A stretch of 64,000 bases of DNA from Weissella confusa (GTDB lineage Bacteria; Bacillota; Bacilli; Lactobacillales; Lactobacillaceae). This document shows, one piece after another, positions 24,921-32,797 of this stretch. The stretch covers positions 994,501 through 1,058,500 of the forward strand of contig CP168942.1 of NCBI GenBank assembly GCA_041871065.1, written 5' to 3'. The position numbers and the translations under genes are program-made. The stretch's first letter is position 1; each line of letters begins with the position of its first letter. Under the pieces are notes generated by a model that was not told the DNA's origin, ran no database searches, and saw nothing but the letters and a program-made list of their open reading frames with translations.

Positions 24921-25221
24921 TATTGGATCAACAGGTGTTGCGAAGTTGCATTACAGCTTTGCACCAGATAAGGAGTTTGACATCGAAGCAGAGCGTAAGC
25001 GCATTCTGCAACATAACGGTCGTTTGGAACACCGTACTACTTGGGTAGCGCCTGGTGAAAATCAGGTGAAGAGAGATGAGTACGAAAGTCGGTACCAAGT
25101 GTTCAAGAAGATGCGAGACGCAGGTGAATCATCAAGTGAAATTGCATCAGCTATTGGAGTGTCTAAGGTGACGCTGTCATCGATTCGTTATCGTGGACGT
25201 TACCAAAAAGAAAACGCCTAA
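24907..25221 (+). CDS. Phage protein with C-terminal helix-turn-helix
   Basis: The start ATG 24907 has GGAGG 5 bases upstream. The 104-residue product has a charged N-terminus and a resolvase-type HTH at the end (AGESSSEIASAIGVSKVTLS, SIRYRGRY). It probably binds DNA; role unknown. Confidence 0.65.
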   Translation: MADYDIGSTGVAKLHYSFAPDKEFDIEAERKRILQHNGRLEHRTTWVAPGENQVKRDEYESRYQVFKKMRDAGESSSEIASAIGVSKVTLSSIRYRGRYQKENA

Positions 25222-25246
25222 CGGCTGCAACCGTTAAGCGCAAAAA

Positions 25247-25276
25247 GGGGTAAATCTGTTTAGGACGATTTACTCC
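25247..25276 (+). other. Stable intergenic hairpin
   Basis: GGGGTAAATC (25247-25256) and GATTTACTCC (25267-25276) pair over 10 bp with one wobble and a 10-base loop. There is no T run, so it is not a terminator. It precedes the gene at 25303 and may set mRNA processing or stability. Confidence 0.45.
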
Positions 25277-25302
25277 TCCAGAGTACCACAAGGAGGTATG
25301 AA

Positions 25303-25449
25303 ATGAAACACGAATTGCGATTAGAAGCTCAAAACCGTATGAATCGAGCCTTCAAAGCAGAACAACGGGATAACAATGACGGAACTGTTTCGGAGTTTGA
25401 AACGGGTGTTGCTGACGTTTTGAACTGGGTGGCTGAATATGTTCGATGA
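25303..25449 (+). CDS. 48-residue early phage protein
   Basis: AAGGAGG 7 bases before ATG 25303. Charged helical protein (LRLEAQNRMNRAFKAEQRD) ending ADVLNWVAEYVR. It overlaps the next frame by 11 bases. Unrecognised. Confidence 0.5.
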   Translation: MKHELRLEAQNRMNRAFKAEQRDNNDGTVSEFETGVADVLNWVAEYVR

Positions 25450-25534
25450 ATTAATTGATCCATTTAATGACCCAAAAGATGAAGAAGAAGCACTTAACGA
25501 TTACATGGATGAATACGAGGATACAGACTTATGA
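25439..25534 (+). CDS. 31-residue acidic peptide
   Basis: The frame begins inside the previous gene and ends in the ATGA overlap with the next. The product is strongly acidic (EEEALNDYMDEYEDTDL). Coupling on both sides supports translation, but it is short. Confidence 0.4.
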   Translation: MFDELIDPFNDPKDEEEALNDYMDEYEDTDL

Positions 25535-25932
25535 GTGAAATGGGAATGATTATCTCGACTGGCGAGATTGCAACGATGGAGCAACTTACAAACCCAAAGT
25601 TGTTGGAGCAAGTTGATAACGACACATTGGAAGAATTGAAGTACACATCAAAGATGGTCGCTGCACCAGCTGTCAAAGCGATTGATGCAGAAGTTAAGCG
25701 TCGTCTTGACGAGGGCGTCACATTCAGTCATGCACAATATCGCGAGGGTATGAGGACGGAAATTTCAGATAATGACAATGCATTGAAGCGTGAGTTCGTG
25801 GAGCGCTTTGGCTGGGACGCTGTGAGCTTGAAGACGCCGAACAAGCTAAAGGCTAAGTATGGCGAAGTTGTTGATGAGTTGCTTGATGGACACACAATCC
25901 AGACACCAACCAAGACATTAATGTGGAAGTAG
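25531..25932 (+). CDS. Hypothetical phage protein upstream of ERF
   Basis: The 133-residue, helical, charged protein (ELKYTSKMVAAPAVKAIDAE) is coupled to its neighbours: a 4-base overlap upstream, and the ERF start lies 8 bases after its stop. It belongs to the recombination module by position. No family recognised. Confidence 0.6.
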   Translation: MSEMGMIISTGEIATMEQLTNPKLLEQVDNDTLEELKYTSKMVAAPAVKAIDAEVKRRLDEGVTFSHAQYREGMRTEISDNDNALKREFVERFGWDAVSLKTPNKLKAKYGEVVDELLDGHTIQTPTKTLMWK

Positions 25933-25940
25933 GCTTATTG

Positions 25941-26564
25941 ATGAAAGAACTTATTGAAATTCAAAGTGAATTAGAAGTCGGAAAAGGGCAGTATAACGAC
26001 TTCAGTAAGTATTCGTATCGCAATGCAGAAGACATTGAGGCGGCGCTGAAACCACTTAAGAAGAAGCATAACGTATCTGTCACGACTACATACGATGTTG
26101 TTTTGATTGGTGATAGGTACTACATCAAAGCAACCTCTACCATTAGGAACGAGAATGGTGAAATCGAGTCAGTCACGGCATTCAGTCGTGAACCGGATGC
26201 AAAGAAAGGTATGGATCCTTCCCAGATTACGGGTAGTGCAGAATCGTATGCGCATAAATACGCTTTGGGCGGGTTGTTTGGTATTGATGATACTAAGGAC
26301 GCTGACAGCATGGATAACAGGCAAACTGGAGCTAAGCAACAAGGTAATAACCAGCAACAAACGCAAGCGAAGAACCCGCTTAACTCGAAGTTTGGTGCAG
26401 TGGCAAAGCAATACCAAAATAAGCACTCACTCACTGAAGAAGAGATTTATTCACAAATCAGTAATGCGTTCCAAACAAACATTGCTAACTTCTACGCATT
26501 CAACAAGCTAAATGATACGCAGAAGAATCAAATAATCGATTGGCTAAATCAGGGGATTAATTAA
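25941..26564 (+). CDS. erf: ERF-family single-strand annealing recombinase
   Basis: The product is about 207 residues from ATG 25941 (GTG 25923 would add six). The ERF core is clear: KYSYRNAEDIEAALKPLKKK, DRYYIKATSTI and the family hallmark ITGSAESYAHKYALGGLFGI followed by DDTKDAD. A Q-rich linker leads to a C-terminal helical tail. ERF proteins anneal complementary single strands in phage recombination, working with SSB, which is encoded two genes on. Confidence 0.9.
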   Translation: MKELIEIQSELEVGKGQYNDFSKYSYRNAEDIEAALKPLKKKHNVSVTTTYDVVLIGDRYYIKATSTIRNENGEIESVTAFSREPDAKKGMDPSQITGSAESYAHKYALGGLFGIDDTKDADSMDNRQTGAKQQGNNQQQTQAKNPLNSKFGAVAKQYQNKHSLTEEEIYSQISNAFQTNIANFYAFNKLNDTQKNQIIDWLNQGIN

Positions 26565-27274
26565 TGGATATTTGGGGGCGTATCACTAACATCAGCGGCA
26601 ATAAAGTAACAATGTCGGTGGAAGATGCGCAAGAGCTGGCTATGTTGTCACTCTACACCTCAGAAGAACGACCACAGGCAGTTATTAGCATTGCTGATGA
26701 ACGCAGTATTAGTCGTGTACAACGAAAAAAAGCATATGCAATTATCGGTGAGATAGCGAAGTGGTCAGGATATACACCAGAAGAAACTAAGTGGTGGATG
26801 AAATTCTATTATGAAGCAGAAACAGGTGATCAACATTTTTCGTTTGCTGATACAGATATGACGACAGCACGGAAATTTATTTCATACCTGCTTGATTACG
26901 CAGTTAAGAACCACATACCGATGTCTAAGAGTGGTTTGGCGTATATGGACGATGTAGAAGCCTATATGTATTCATCATTGAGCCACCGAAGCTGTGTGGT
27001 GTGTGGACGCCCTGCTGATGTCCACCACATTGACACCGTTGGAATGGGTAACGACAGAAATCTGGTAGACCACAGAGAAAAGAACCTGATTGCATTATGC
27101 CGAGTTCACCACAATGAAGCACACAACATTGGGTGGCCAGCATTTGAACAGAAATATCACGTTAAGGGTATCAAGTTAGACCCTGAAACATTGCAACGTC
27201 TTAGAATTATGACGTTCAAGCGAATGGAGGAAATAGACAATGAATCACGTCGCACTAATCGGACGGCTTACTAA
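26564..27274 (+). CDS. Putative HNHc nuclease (HNHc_6 type)
   Basis: The 236-residue protein has an N-terminal helical domain and a C-terminal HNH centre: CVVCGRPADVHHIDTVGMG and ALCRVHHNEAHNIGW, with paired Cys and the catalytic His. This family lies between ERF/RecT and SSB genes in many Gram-positive phages, where it is thought to process recombination intermediates. The start overlaps the ERF stop; the 3' end overlaps ssb by 35 bases. Confidence 0.85.
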   Translation: MDIWGRITNISGNKVTMSVEDAQELAMLSLYTSEERPQAVISIADERSISRVQRKKAYAIIGEIAKWSGYTPEETKWWMKFYYEAETGDQHFSFADTDMTTARKFISYLLDYAVKNHIPMSKSGLAYMDDVEAYMYSSLSHRSCVVCGRPADVHHIDTVGMGNDRNLVDHREKNLIALCRVHHNEAHNIGWPAFEQKYHVKGIKLDPETLQRLRIMTFKRMEEIDNESRRTNRTAY

Positions 27275-27731
27275 GGAGCCTGAAATTAAGTACACAACGT
27301 CGGGTACAGCAGTTGCGTCAGGAACCATCGCAGTAAATCGAGATTTCACTAATGCAAGCGGAGAGCGTGAGAGTGACTTCATCAACTTTGTGATTTGGCG
27401 CAAGGCTGCCGAGAATTTTGTCAATATGACGGCTAAGGGGTCACAGGCTGGCTTGGAAGGCTCGTGGCAAACACGAAGCTATGAGAACCAACAAGGACAG
27501 CGTGTATACGTTTCTGAACTAGCAGTAAGTAACTTTACTTTAGTTGAAACAAAAGAGCAGACAGAGCAACGCAAGAGGCAATCAATGCAACAAGGCAATG
27601 GCGGTTTCAATTCTTCACCGGCTCAACAAAACAACTTCAACAGTCAAAAACCACAGCAAGGTGGATTCACACCTAATCAAATGTACGGTAACGATGCAAC
27701 TTCGTTTAACGAAGATGATCTACCATTCTAG
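27240..27731 (+). CDS. ssb: Single-stranded DNA-binding protein
   Basis: The 163-residue protein has an OB fold (MNHVALIGRLTKEPEIKYT, NFVIWRKAAENFVNMTAKG), a Q/N-rich linker and the acidic C-terminal tip DDLPF that recruits partner proteins. GGAGG box upstream within the HNHc gene. Confidence 0.95.
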   Translation: MNHVALIGRLTKEPEIKYTTSGTAVASGTIAVNRDFTNASGERESDFINFVIWRKAAENFVNMTAKGSQAGLEGSWQTRSYENQQGQRVYVSELAVSNFTLVETKEQTEQRKRQSMQQGNGGFNSSPAQQNNFNSQKPQQGGFTPNQMYGNDATSFNEDDLPF

Positions 27732-27741
27732 GCGGTGAGAT

Positions 27742-28050
27742 ATGGCGGAAGATTTTAAAGGTGTTAATTACTATCTAAACACGCCAGCAGTAGTAGCTCA
27801 TGACAACCGATTGAAACCAAACGCAAAACTATTCTTTGGTGAAATTTACTCACTGGCTAATGTGTACGGTGACGTTTATATCAGTAATGCAGCACTTGCA
27901 CAACGATACGAATTAACGGTTGATGCTGCTTCTAGGCTCATCAGTCAATTGGTGAAATATGGATACATCACGATTGAATTGCATTACAAGGAAGGCACTA
28001 AGCAAGTTATTAAACGCAGTATTAAGGTGAACCCCCTACCGGATAAATAG
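27742..28050 (+). CDS. Replisome organiser, N-terminal winged-helix half
   Basis: The 102-residue protein has the helix-turn-helix domain of phage replication initiators (NAKLFFGEIYSLANVYGDVY, ISNAALAQRYELTVDAASRL, QLVKYGYITIE). It ends within the first of three 23-bp iterons. In many phages this domain continues into a DnaD-like domain; here that part is a separate gene at 28214. It probably binds the iterons to open the origin. Confidence 0.75.
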   Translation: MAEDFKGVNYYLNTPAVVAHDNRLKPNAKLFFGEIYSLANVYGDVYISNAALAQRYELTVDAASRLISQLVKYGYITIELHYKEGTKQVIKRSIKVNPLPDK

Positions 28051-28100
28051 TCTATACCCTACCGGACAAAAAGTCGGTACCCTACCGGACAAAAAGTCTA
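28034..28100 (+). repeat. Iterons, candidate phage replication origin
   Basis: CCCTACCGGA(T/C)AAA(T/A)AGTC repeats start at 28034, 28057 and 28080, exactly 23 bp apart; copies 2 and 3 are identical over CCCTACCGGACAAAAAGTC. An AT-rich stretch with two TTAATAACACA repeats follows (28103-28140). The position between two replication genes is typical for an origin. Confidence 0.65.
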
Positions 28101-28213
28101 GGAGAAGAACACATATTAATAACACAAGTTAATAACACAGTGTGGCCCGCTGGCTAGCCGCTTTCATAGTATACGTAACGATATATAGCAACCAGCCAGC
28201 CAATGGAGTAACT

Positions 28214-28738
28214 ATGTTAAATCAAAAACAAATCATTATTGAATGGCAAAAAGCTGGGTTAAAAGAAAACGGCTTTATGTTTCAAGACATCACGAACTTG
28301 TATGAACTAGCTGTTCATAATGCTGATTCTGATGAAGAAGCAAATAAGCTAATCATCTTAGCAATTCGAGCAGCTGCAAAAAATGGTGGTAAGACAGCGA
28401 TGGCTGTTGAGAATAACTTAAATAAGTGGCTAAATGCTGGCGCTACTAATGCAACGGCTGTTGGTGAATATGAAAGTGAAGCTCAAAAGATTCAGCAAAC
28501 ACGGTACGGGAACCAGCCGATTCAACGTGAAACCGGACCAAGTAAACCGACTGCAGAACAGATTGATCAACAAAATCAACGCATGGCTAAAGAGCTTGGC
28601 TATACATTAGTTGAAGATATGGCTAAGGGGACAGCAGAGAAGCTGTCAGAGCTTAGAAGTACACGAGCTGACCGATTAGCTGCCCAGTCCGCAAATGGGC
28701 GTACAGCTAACGGCAGGCGTGTTTTACAGCGTTTCTAA
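28214..28738 (+). CDS. DnaD-domain replication protein
   Basis: From ATG 28214 (TGGAG box) the product has 174 residues: a DnaD C-terminal-type helical domain at about 1-75 (EWQKAGLKENGFMFQDITNL, RAAAKNGGKTAMAVENNLNKW) and a charged linker tail. It probably loads the host helicase with the winged-helix protein encoded before the iterons. Confidence 0.7.
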   Translation: MLNQKQIIIEWQKAGLKENGFMFQDITNLYELAVHNADSDEEANKLIILAIRAAAKNGGKTAMAVENNLNKWLNAGATNATAVGEYESEAQKIQQTRYGNQPIQRETGPSKPTAEQIDQQNQRMAKELGYTLVEDMAKGTAEKLSELRSTRADRLAAQSANGRTANGRRVLQRF

Positions 28739-28753
28739 AATTAGGAGGAAAAG

Positions 28754-29266
28754 ATGGGGATTAAGAAGATTGAACAGTATGAATTGTCAATTCACGCAGA
28801 GGATCAAATGAAAGAACGTTTCAAGACGTTGAAGAACAATTGGAGGAATTGGCTTAATCAATTCAACATGGATGCGGAATTGATTAGGACGCAAAAGGAC
28901 GGCACGCAAGTTTGGCAAAGCGGCGAGGTGGGTATGGTTATTAACCCACATAGTAAGGTTATCGTGACTGTGTATCACGTCTTCTCGAATGATTTTCCAG
29001 ATGAACTCAAAACCGACCTTGCAGAGGCTGCACAACGTCTAAAAATGGATCACATCAGTGCGTTTTCGCATGACATCTACCGCGATAGTGCAAAATTTGC
29101 ATACCTAGCCTATAACACTAGCGAAGAAGATGCAGACAACTTCTACAAAATGACGGTTGAACGCATTCAAGACTTGGGGCATAAGGCAGATGAGTCAATT
29201 AAATATATCGAGGGATTGAATCAACTGATTGTTCTCAAGAACGACGTAGTAGAAGAAGTCGAGTAA
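28754..29266 (+). CDS. Hypothetical phage protein
   Basis: The 170-residue protein starts after TTAGGAGG. It has an N-terminal SIHAEDQMKERF and a central beta strand VGMVINPHSKVIVTVYH, which recalls DUF4258-like small folds, and an acidic helical C-terminus. Function unknown. Confidence 0.6.
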   Translation: MGIKKIEQYELSIHAEDQMKERFKTLKNNWRNWLNQFNMDAELIRTQKDGTQVWQSGEVGMVINPHSKVIVTVYHVFSNDFPDELKTDLAEAAQRLKMDHISAFSHDIYRDSAKFAYLAYNTSEEDADNFYKMTVERIQDLGHKADESIKYIEGLNQLIVLKNDVVEEVE

Positions 29267-29317
29267 ACGTAAACAGCCAAGGGTGAAAAGACTGCGAGCC
29301 CGTATGGAGGAAATAAG

Positions 29318-29464
29318 ATGATTATCGTTAAGTGGCAAGAAGTGATCAATGGCAAGAAGAAGGATATTCACCAACACGTTGTGAACATGCAACTGGCCAA
29401 TCAACTGCGTAACAGTAAGCGTAGCGAAGGGATTAATGCATGGATTGAGTTGGAGGGGAAGTAA
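29318..29464 (+). CDS. 48-residue phage protein
   Basis: ATGGAGGAAATAAG precedes ATG 29318. Basic product (MIIVKWQEVINGKKKDIHQH) whose stop overlaps the next start by one base. Unrecognised. Confidence 0.5.
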   Translation: MIIVKWQEVINGKKKDIHQHVVNMQLANQLRNSKRSEGINAWIELEGK

Positions 29465-30033
29465 TGACTAAGTATGTAATTGATTTGCCAGATGGAACTA
29501 CAGCGGTTGTAGCTAAGAAGCCGTATTTTCTAAATGAAACCGATGTGATGCGAATTCCGGTTAGTCAACTTGAAATGTATGTTGAACCAAGCGCTGCAGA
29601 AAACGCAACTGTTGAGAAACGTGTAATTGAGTTGCCGGCTGATGTGATTGATGTCTTGAAAATGATTAAGGAAGACAATGGCGACGACAATCTTCAAGGA
29701 TTTATGAATGATGTAAATGACGATGACGAACTTCGGCAAGATGTTGAAGAAATTAATTTTTCAGGAATGCCTACCGATGCGCTTCTTGGTGAATGGTGGT
29801 TAGAACACGTCGAGTTCGTACCGAAGAAAGAGCCGAGATACAAAGTGTTAATTACCGGTTGCTCAATTAATGGCAACCAATTCGTCAACATGGATCTTGA
29901 TGATAGGGATATTCTCATCATCAATGAGGGAATAGCTATTACGTATTCAAAATCAGAAGCAGACAAAGTCATCGAACGCCTCGGCGGCGAAAACGGATTC
30001 TTACAACCACGAAAGGTAAAGGTAGAAGAATAA
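29464..30033 (+). CDS. DUF1642-like phage protein
   Basis: The 189-residue protein has an N-terminal beta strand and an acidic middle. The C-terminal half (LLGEWWLEHVEFVPKKEPRY and a beta-rich end) resembles DUF1642 proteins of Lactobacillales phages. Function unknown. It overlaps both neighbours by one base. Confidence 0.5.
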   Translation: MTKYVIDLPDGTTAVVAKKPYFLNETDVMRIPVSQLEMYVEPSAAENATVEKRVIELPADVIDVLKMIKEDNGDDNLQGFMNDVNDDDELRQDVEEINFSGMPTDALLGEWWLEHVEFVPKKEPRYKVLITGCSINGNQFVNMDLDDRDILIINEGIAITYSKSEADKVIERLGGENGFLQPRKVKVEE

Positions 30034-30509
30034 TGGCATTACCACCAATTCTAGACATGACATCAGGGAGCCGCATGATGTGGTTCGACAAGGATAATCC
30101 AAATGCTCTATTTTCTGATAAGCGCCAAATGTTTGAAGAATTACCAAGCGGACATGTGATTGATGTTGCACCAGACGTGATTACTGATTGGTCTGAAGGC
30201 TTGCCATTTCCAGATGAGTCTTTTCATCTGGTGGTATTCGATCCGCCACATTTAATTCATGCTGGCGCCAACAGTTGGCTTGCTAAAAAGTATGGTGTAC
30301 TTGATGAAGTGTCTTGGCCATTCATAATTCGAGATGGATTTTACGAAGCTATAAGAGTTTTAAAACCGTTCGGTACCTTGGTTTTTAAGTGGAATGATAG
30401 CCAAATCAATCTAACGGAATTATTGAACGAGATACCATACAAACCATTGTTTGGTCAGAAACGTGAAAAAACGCATTGGCTGGTATTCATGAAGATGGAG
30501 GAAGAATAA
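30033..30509 (+). CDS. Phage SAM-dependent DNA methyltransferase-like protein
   Basis: The 158-residue protein has a catalytic VVFDPPHLIH motif (DPPx, adenine-N6 or cytosine-N4 type) and FYEAIRVLKPFGTLVFKWND. It lacks a target recognition domain and a partner nuclease, so it is likely a solitary methylase that protects phage DNA or modifies host sites. Confidence 0.75.
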   Translation: MALPPILDMTSGSRMMWFDKDNPNALFSDKRQMFEELPSGHVIDVAPDVITDWSEGLPFPDESFHLVVFDPPHLIHAGANSWLAKKYGVLDEVSWPFIIRDGFYEAIRVLKPFGTLVFKWNDSQINLTELLNEIPYKPLFGQKREKTHWLVFMKMEEE

Positions 30510-30703
30510 TGGCACATTTGATTAGCGAGGCAATCTTGTGGATTGTAATTGGTATTTATGCATACTGGACATATAAAGCTGATAAAGCGCGACGCAAATA
30601 CGAACGTAAGGCACAACGTGCAGTAGAGGCAGTAGAAGGATGGCGTGATGCATATCTGAAGGTATATCAAATGAACGACTCGAAAGAAGAGGATAATGCG
30701 TAA
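30509..30703 (+). CDS. Small membrane protein
   Basis: ATG 30509 after GGAGGAAG; 64 residues. One N-terminal transmembrane helix (EAILWIVIGIYAYWTY) and a basic helical tail. Overlaps the next gene by 8 bases. Unknown. Confidence 0.55.
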   Translation: MAHLISEAILWIVIGIYAYWTYKADKARRKYERKAQRAVEAVEGWRDAYLKVYQMNDSKEEDNA

Positions 30704-30884
30704 GTATTACTATTTCCGAGATAAGCAAGGCTACTTCAAACTCGCTTATACGCCAGACGGCAATCGCGTGATTGTGCGGACGTGGAATAAGCGTCAGGCA
30801 TATCGCACAAGTAGCAAGTGGCTCATCAAGCATATGGTCAGCAAGTGGTTAGTTGGCTATTACTATTGGGTAGAAGAAGCATAG
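30696..30884 (+). CDS. Small aromatic basic phage protein
   Basis: 62 residues, rich in Tyr, Trp, Lys and Arg (MRKYYYFRDKQGYFKLAYTP). It is coupled to the gene before it. Unrecognised. Confidence 0.5.
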   Translation: MRKYYYFRDKQGYFKLAYTPDGNRVIVRTWNKRQAYRTSSKWLIKHMVSKWLVGYYYWVEEA

Positions 30885-30921
30885 GTGGATGAAATTACGA
30901 TAGAAAAGTGGGGGAAGAATA

Positions 30922-31152
30922 ATGCCACAACCGGAAACATTATATGAGCATGAGCAACTATTCTTTAACGAGCACGCAACGCGTTGGATTGCTATGAGTG
31001 TGCTTATGGAGTATGCGGGAGTCGACTGGCTGGACTTGAAACACGGTAAGCCAGAGCTGCTAAAACAATTTGATGAGATTGTGGACCATAAAGTGACAGA
31101 GTGGCGGAAAGTTGGTGACGAAGCCGTCACTAATTACGGTCACTTATGGTAA
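30922..31152 (+). CDS. Hypothetical phage protein
   Basis: 76 residues, acidic and helical (HATRWIAMSVLMEYAGVDWL). It starts after GGGGGAAG and its stop overlaps a 22-codon frame. Unrecognised. Confidence 0.5.
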   Translation: MPQPETLYEHEQLFFNEHATRWIAMSVLMEYAGVDWLDLKHGKPELLKQFDEIVDHKVTEWRKVGDEAVTNYGHLW

Positions 31153-31214
31153 ACAAAAAACGCCAGACCGAAGTCCAGCGCCATGTAAAAGAATTCAAGG
31201 TAAGTTCATTTTAA
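31146..31214 (+). CDS. Possible 22-residue basic peptide
   Basis: A frame beginning in the ATGG overlap at the end of the previous gene encodes MVNKKRQTEVQRHVKEF plus five residues. The same stretch holds CCATGTAAAA / TTTTAACATGG, so the DNA may instead act as a hairpin. Weak. Confidence 0.25.
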   Translation: MVNKKRQTEVQRHVKEFKVSSF

Positions 31215-31235
31215 CATGGTTCGGAGGACGTAGGA

Positions 31236-31661
31236 ATGGCACTTTTACCAGCGGTGAATGAGAAGGCAACAAGAGAAGCGGTTCGAGAGTTTTTTGATAG
31301 TGAGTGGCCACGTATTGTTAACATGGCTGATATGGGATATGTTGATTTGAAGTCAGTTGAAATTTCAGACATGCCAAGTGCGCGATCATTTGGAAATGCC
31401 AACGATGAACGATTTACTAATCACGCTAACGCTGTGTACTACTACGACGCCGTGGTCCATGCCATTAAAGTCATGACACAGCCACACAGGCACTTCATGT
31501 GGTTGCGATACGTCCGACACTTAGAATGGTTACAAGTAGAAGCACTGACTGGTTACAGCACTAGACGTGGTCAAGAGATTATCGATGAAGCGTTTCTGTT
31601 GTTCGCTGATAATTTTTCTGACGTTGATGATCTGCGAGTTAAGGAAAGCAGCAGTTATTAG
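31236..31661 (+). CDS. ArpU-family late transcriptional regulator
   Basis: The 141-residue protein has the ArpU/RinA-like pattern: a helical N-terminus and a sigma region 4-like C-terminus (LRYVRHLEWLQVEALTGYST, RRGQEIIDEAFLLFAD). Such proteins switch on the packaging and morphogenesis operon. It is the last gene before the moron/tRNA region. GGAGG box. Confidence 0.85.
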   Translation: MALLPAVNEKATREAVREFFDSEWPRIVNMADMGYVDLKSVEISDMPSARSFGNANDERFTNHANAVYYYDAVVHAIKVMTQPHRHFMWLRYVRHLEWLQVEALTGYSTRRGQEIIDEAFLLFADNFSDVDDLRVKESSSY

Positions 31662-31684
31662 TTGCGCAATTTATTAATTATTTA

Positions 31685-31713
31685 TTGACTATTTAGCCAA
31701 GTGGATATACCAT
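31685..31713 (+). promoter_or_regulatory. Promoter of csbD-like gene
   Basis: TTGACT and TACCAT with a 17-bp spacer, about 45 bases before the start. It makes the gene independent of phage late control. Confidence 0.45.
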
Positions 31714-31755
31714 TTGTGTGTAACATATTATAGATAACCTGAGGGGGGTACGATC

Positions 31756-31962
31756 ATGGCTTTAGAAGACAAGATTGATGGCGCAAAGGATCAAGTAGCA
31801 GGTAAGGCGAAGGAAGTTGAAGGTAAGGTTACTGGAGATGAAACTCGTGAGGTAGAAGGTAAGGTCCAAGGACTATTGGGTAAGGCCAAGGATGCCTTTG
31901 GAGATGTTAAGGATGCTGCAGAAGATGTAGTTGAAGACATCAAGGAAAAGTTTGATAAGTAA
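31756..31962 (+). CDS. CsbD-like stress protein
   Basis: 68 residues of the CsbD family: repeated amphipathic GKAKEVEGKVTGDE and GKAKDAFGDVKDAAEDV units. CsbD proteins are small and general-stress induced, of unknown mechanism, and normally chromosomal. Here the gene has its own promoter, a GAGGGGGG box and its own terminator between ArpU and the tRNAs, that is, a moron. It may be expressed in the lysogen. Confidence 0.85.
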   Translation: MALEDKIDGAKDQVAGKAKEVEGKVTGDETREVEGKVQGLLGKAKDAFGDVKDAAEDVVEDIKEKFDK

Positions 31963-31967
31963 TTTTT

Positions 31968-32010
31968 AATACTTCCGAATGCGTACTCGCTGTATTTGGA
32001 AGTATTCTTT
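31968..32010 (+). terminator. Terminator of csbD-like gene
   Basis: AATACTTCC and GGAAGTATT pair over 9 bp across a structured loop, followed by CTTTTG. Confidence 0.65.
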
Positions 32011-32011
32011 T

Positions 32012-32085
32012 GTTCCTTTAGCTCAGTTGGTTAGAGCAGACGGCTCATAACCGTCCGGTCACTGGTTCGAGACCAGTAGGGAACA
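32012..32085 (+). tRNA. tRNA-Met (CAT)
   Basis: Complete cloverleaf: acceptor GTTCCTT / AGGGAAC, D-arm GCTC / GAGC, anticodon arm GACGG-CTCATAA-CCGTC (anticodon CAT), T-arm ACTGG-TTCGAGA-CCAGT. No CCA is encoded. An Ile-decoding (lysidine-modified) CAT tRNA cannot be fully excluded. Confidence 0.92.
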
Positions 32086-32092
32086 TGGCATG

Positions 32093-32158
32093 GATTGATA
32101 GATCTTAGGCCTTTTCATCCCTATATGGCCACAACACTCACCCAGATGTCTATCAATC
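32093..32158 (+). other. Long stem-loop between the tRNAs
   Basis: GATTGATAGA (32093-32102) and TCTATCAATC (32149-32158) pair perfectly; the 46-base loop contains AGGCC / GGCC. It is followed by TTTGCTTTTA and may be a weak terminator or a processing signal. Confidence 0.45.
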
Positions 32159-32171
32159 TTTGCTTTTATAA

Positions 32172-32253
32172 GCCGATATGGCGGAACTGGCATACGCAGC
32201 GGACTTAAAATCCGTCCCTTAATTGGTTGTGGGTTCGAATCCCACTATCGGCA
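32172..32253 (+). tRNA. tRNA-Leu (TAA)
   Basis: Acceptor GCCGATA / TATCGGC, D-arm GCG / CGC with GGCA loop, anticodon arm GCGGA-CTTAAAA-TCCGT (anticodon TAA), a long variable region typical of Leu, and T-arm GTGGG-TTCGAAT-CCCAC. It reads UUA. Confidence 0.92.
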
Positions 32254-32263
32254 TATTCACATC

Positions 32264-32296
32264 AGGTAGCAATCAGTTAGATTGTTACCTTTTTAT
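32264..32296 (+). terminator. Terminator after tRNA-Leu
   Basis: AGGTAGCAATC / GATTGTTACCT with a five-base loop, followed by TTTTT. Confidence 0.8.
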
Positions 32297-32406
32297 TTTA
32301 TTTTGACAAATTTTACGAAGAAAAAGCGCGTATATGGTTCATAAGTGCCGCATGCAAGGTGCGGGCGATCCAAGTTATTATGATAGAGTAGAAAAGTTGA
32401 AATAAA

Positions 32407-32533
32407 GCATGTGTGGCGGAATAGGTAGACGCTTAGTTGGACTAGAGAGCAACGAAATGGTGCTAGATGGGACGTGGCCACTTCTCAAGAAGCCTAGCAC
32501 TATCATGTTAGGTGCAAATCCTAACCGCTTGCA
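32407..32533 (+). ncRNA. Enlarged tRNA-like element 1
   Basis: GCATGTG (32407-32413) can pair with CGCTTGC (32526-32532) with one mismatch. A Leu/Ser-type D-arm (GCG-GAATAGGTAGA-CGC) and a T-arm-like hairpin (GTTAGG-TGCAAAT-CCTAAC) are present. About 65 bases lie between the D-arm and T-arm instead of 25-40, and contain a strong extra stem GTGCTAG / CTAGCAC. No canonical anticodon arm is found. It may be a decaying tRNA, an insertion-bearing tRNA or a tRNA mimic. Confidence 0.35.
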
Positions 32534-32683
32534 TAAACTTGAAAATATTTGTATTATCATGTTCATTATGATATGGTTAATTTTATTGGGAATATTTGCT
32601 TAGAGAGACTACTAACGATTAATTATATGATTGTTATAAGATAGTCCATCTATTAATGTTGATTAGGTTGAGCAAATAGGCAC

Positions 32684-32786
32684 GTATTTGTAGCATATTA
32701 GGTAATGCAGTAAATTGTTGATCTCCATTCTGAGAGATGAAAGATTCAGGTTTAGTAATAAATGAGTTCGAAACTCATCAGATACA
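32684..32786 (+). ncRNA. Enlarged tRNA-like element 2
   Basis: A 7-bp acceptor (GTATTTG / CAGATAC), D-arm (GCAT-ATTAGGTA-ATGC) and a perfect T-arm (ATGAG-TTCGAAA-CTCAT) are in canonical order. The D-arm to T-arm distance is 53 bases, about 30 too many, and the central part offers ATCTC / GAGAT or CTGA / TCAG stems but no clean 7-base anticodon loop. The total is 102-103 bases. Confidence 0.4.
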
Positions 32787-32797
32787 TTAGTTATTAA

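Noticed and set aside
28034..28100. Short CRISPR-like array
   Set aside because: The unit is 23 bp with almost no spacer, only three copies, and lies between replication genes; iterons explain it.
32093..32158. A third tRNA between tRNA-Met and tRNA-Leu
   Set aside because: Only a long stem is present; no D-arm or T-arm with a TTC loop could be placed.
32407..32786. A UGA-suppressor tRNA explaining the two TGA codons
   Set aside because: No 7-base loop with a TCA anticodon in a paired stem could be found in either tRNA-like element.
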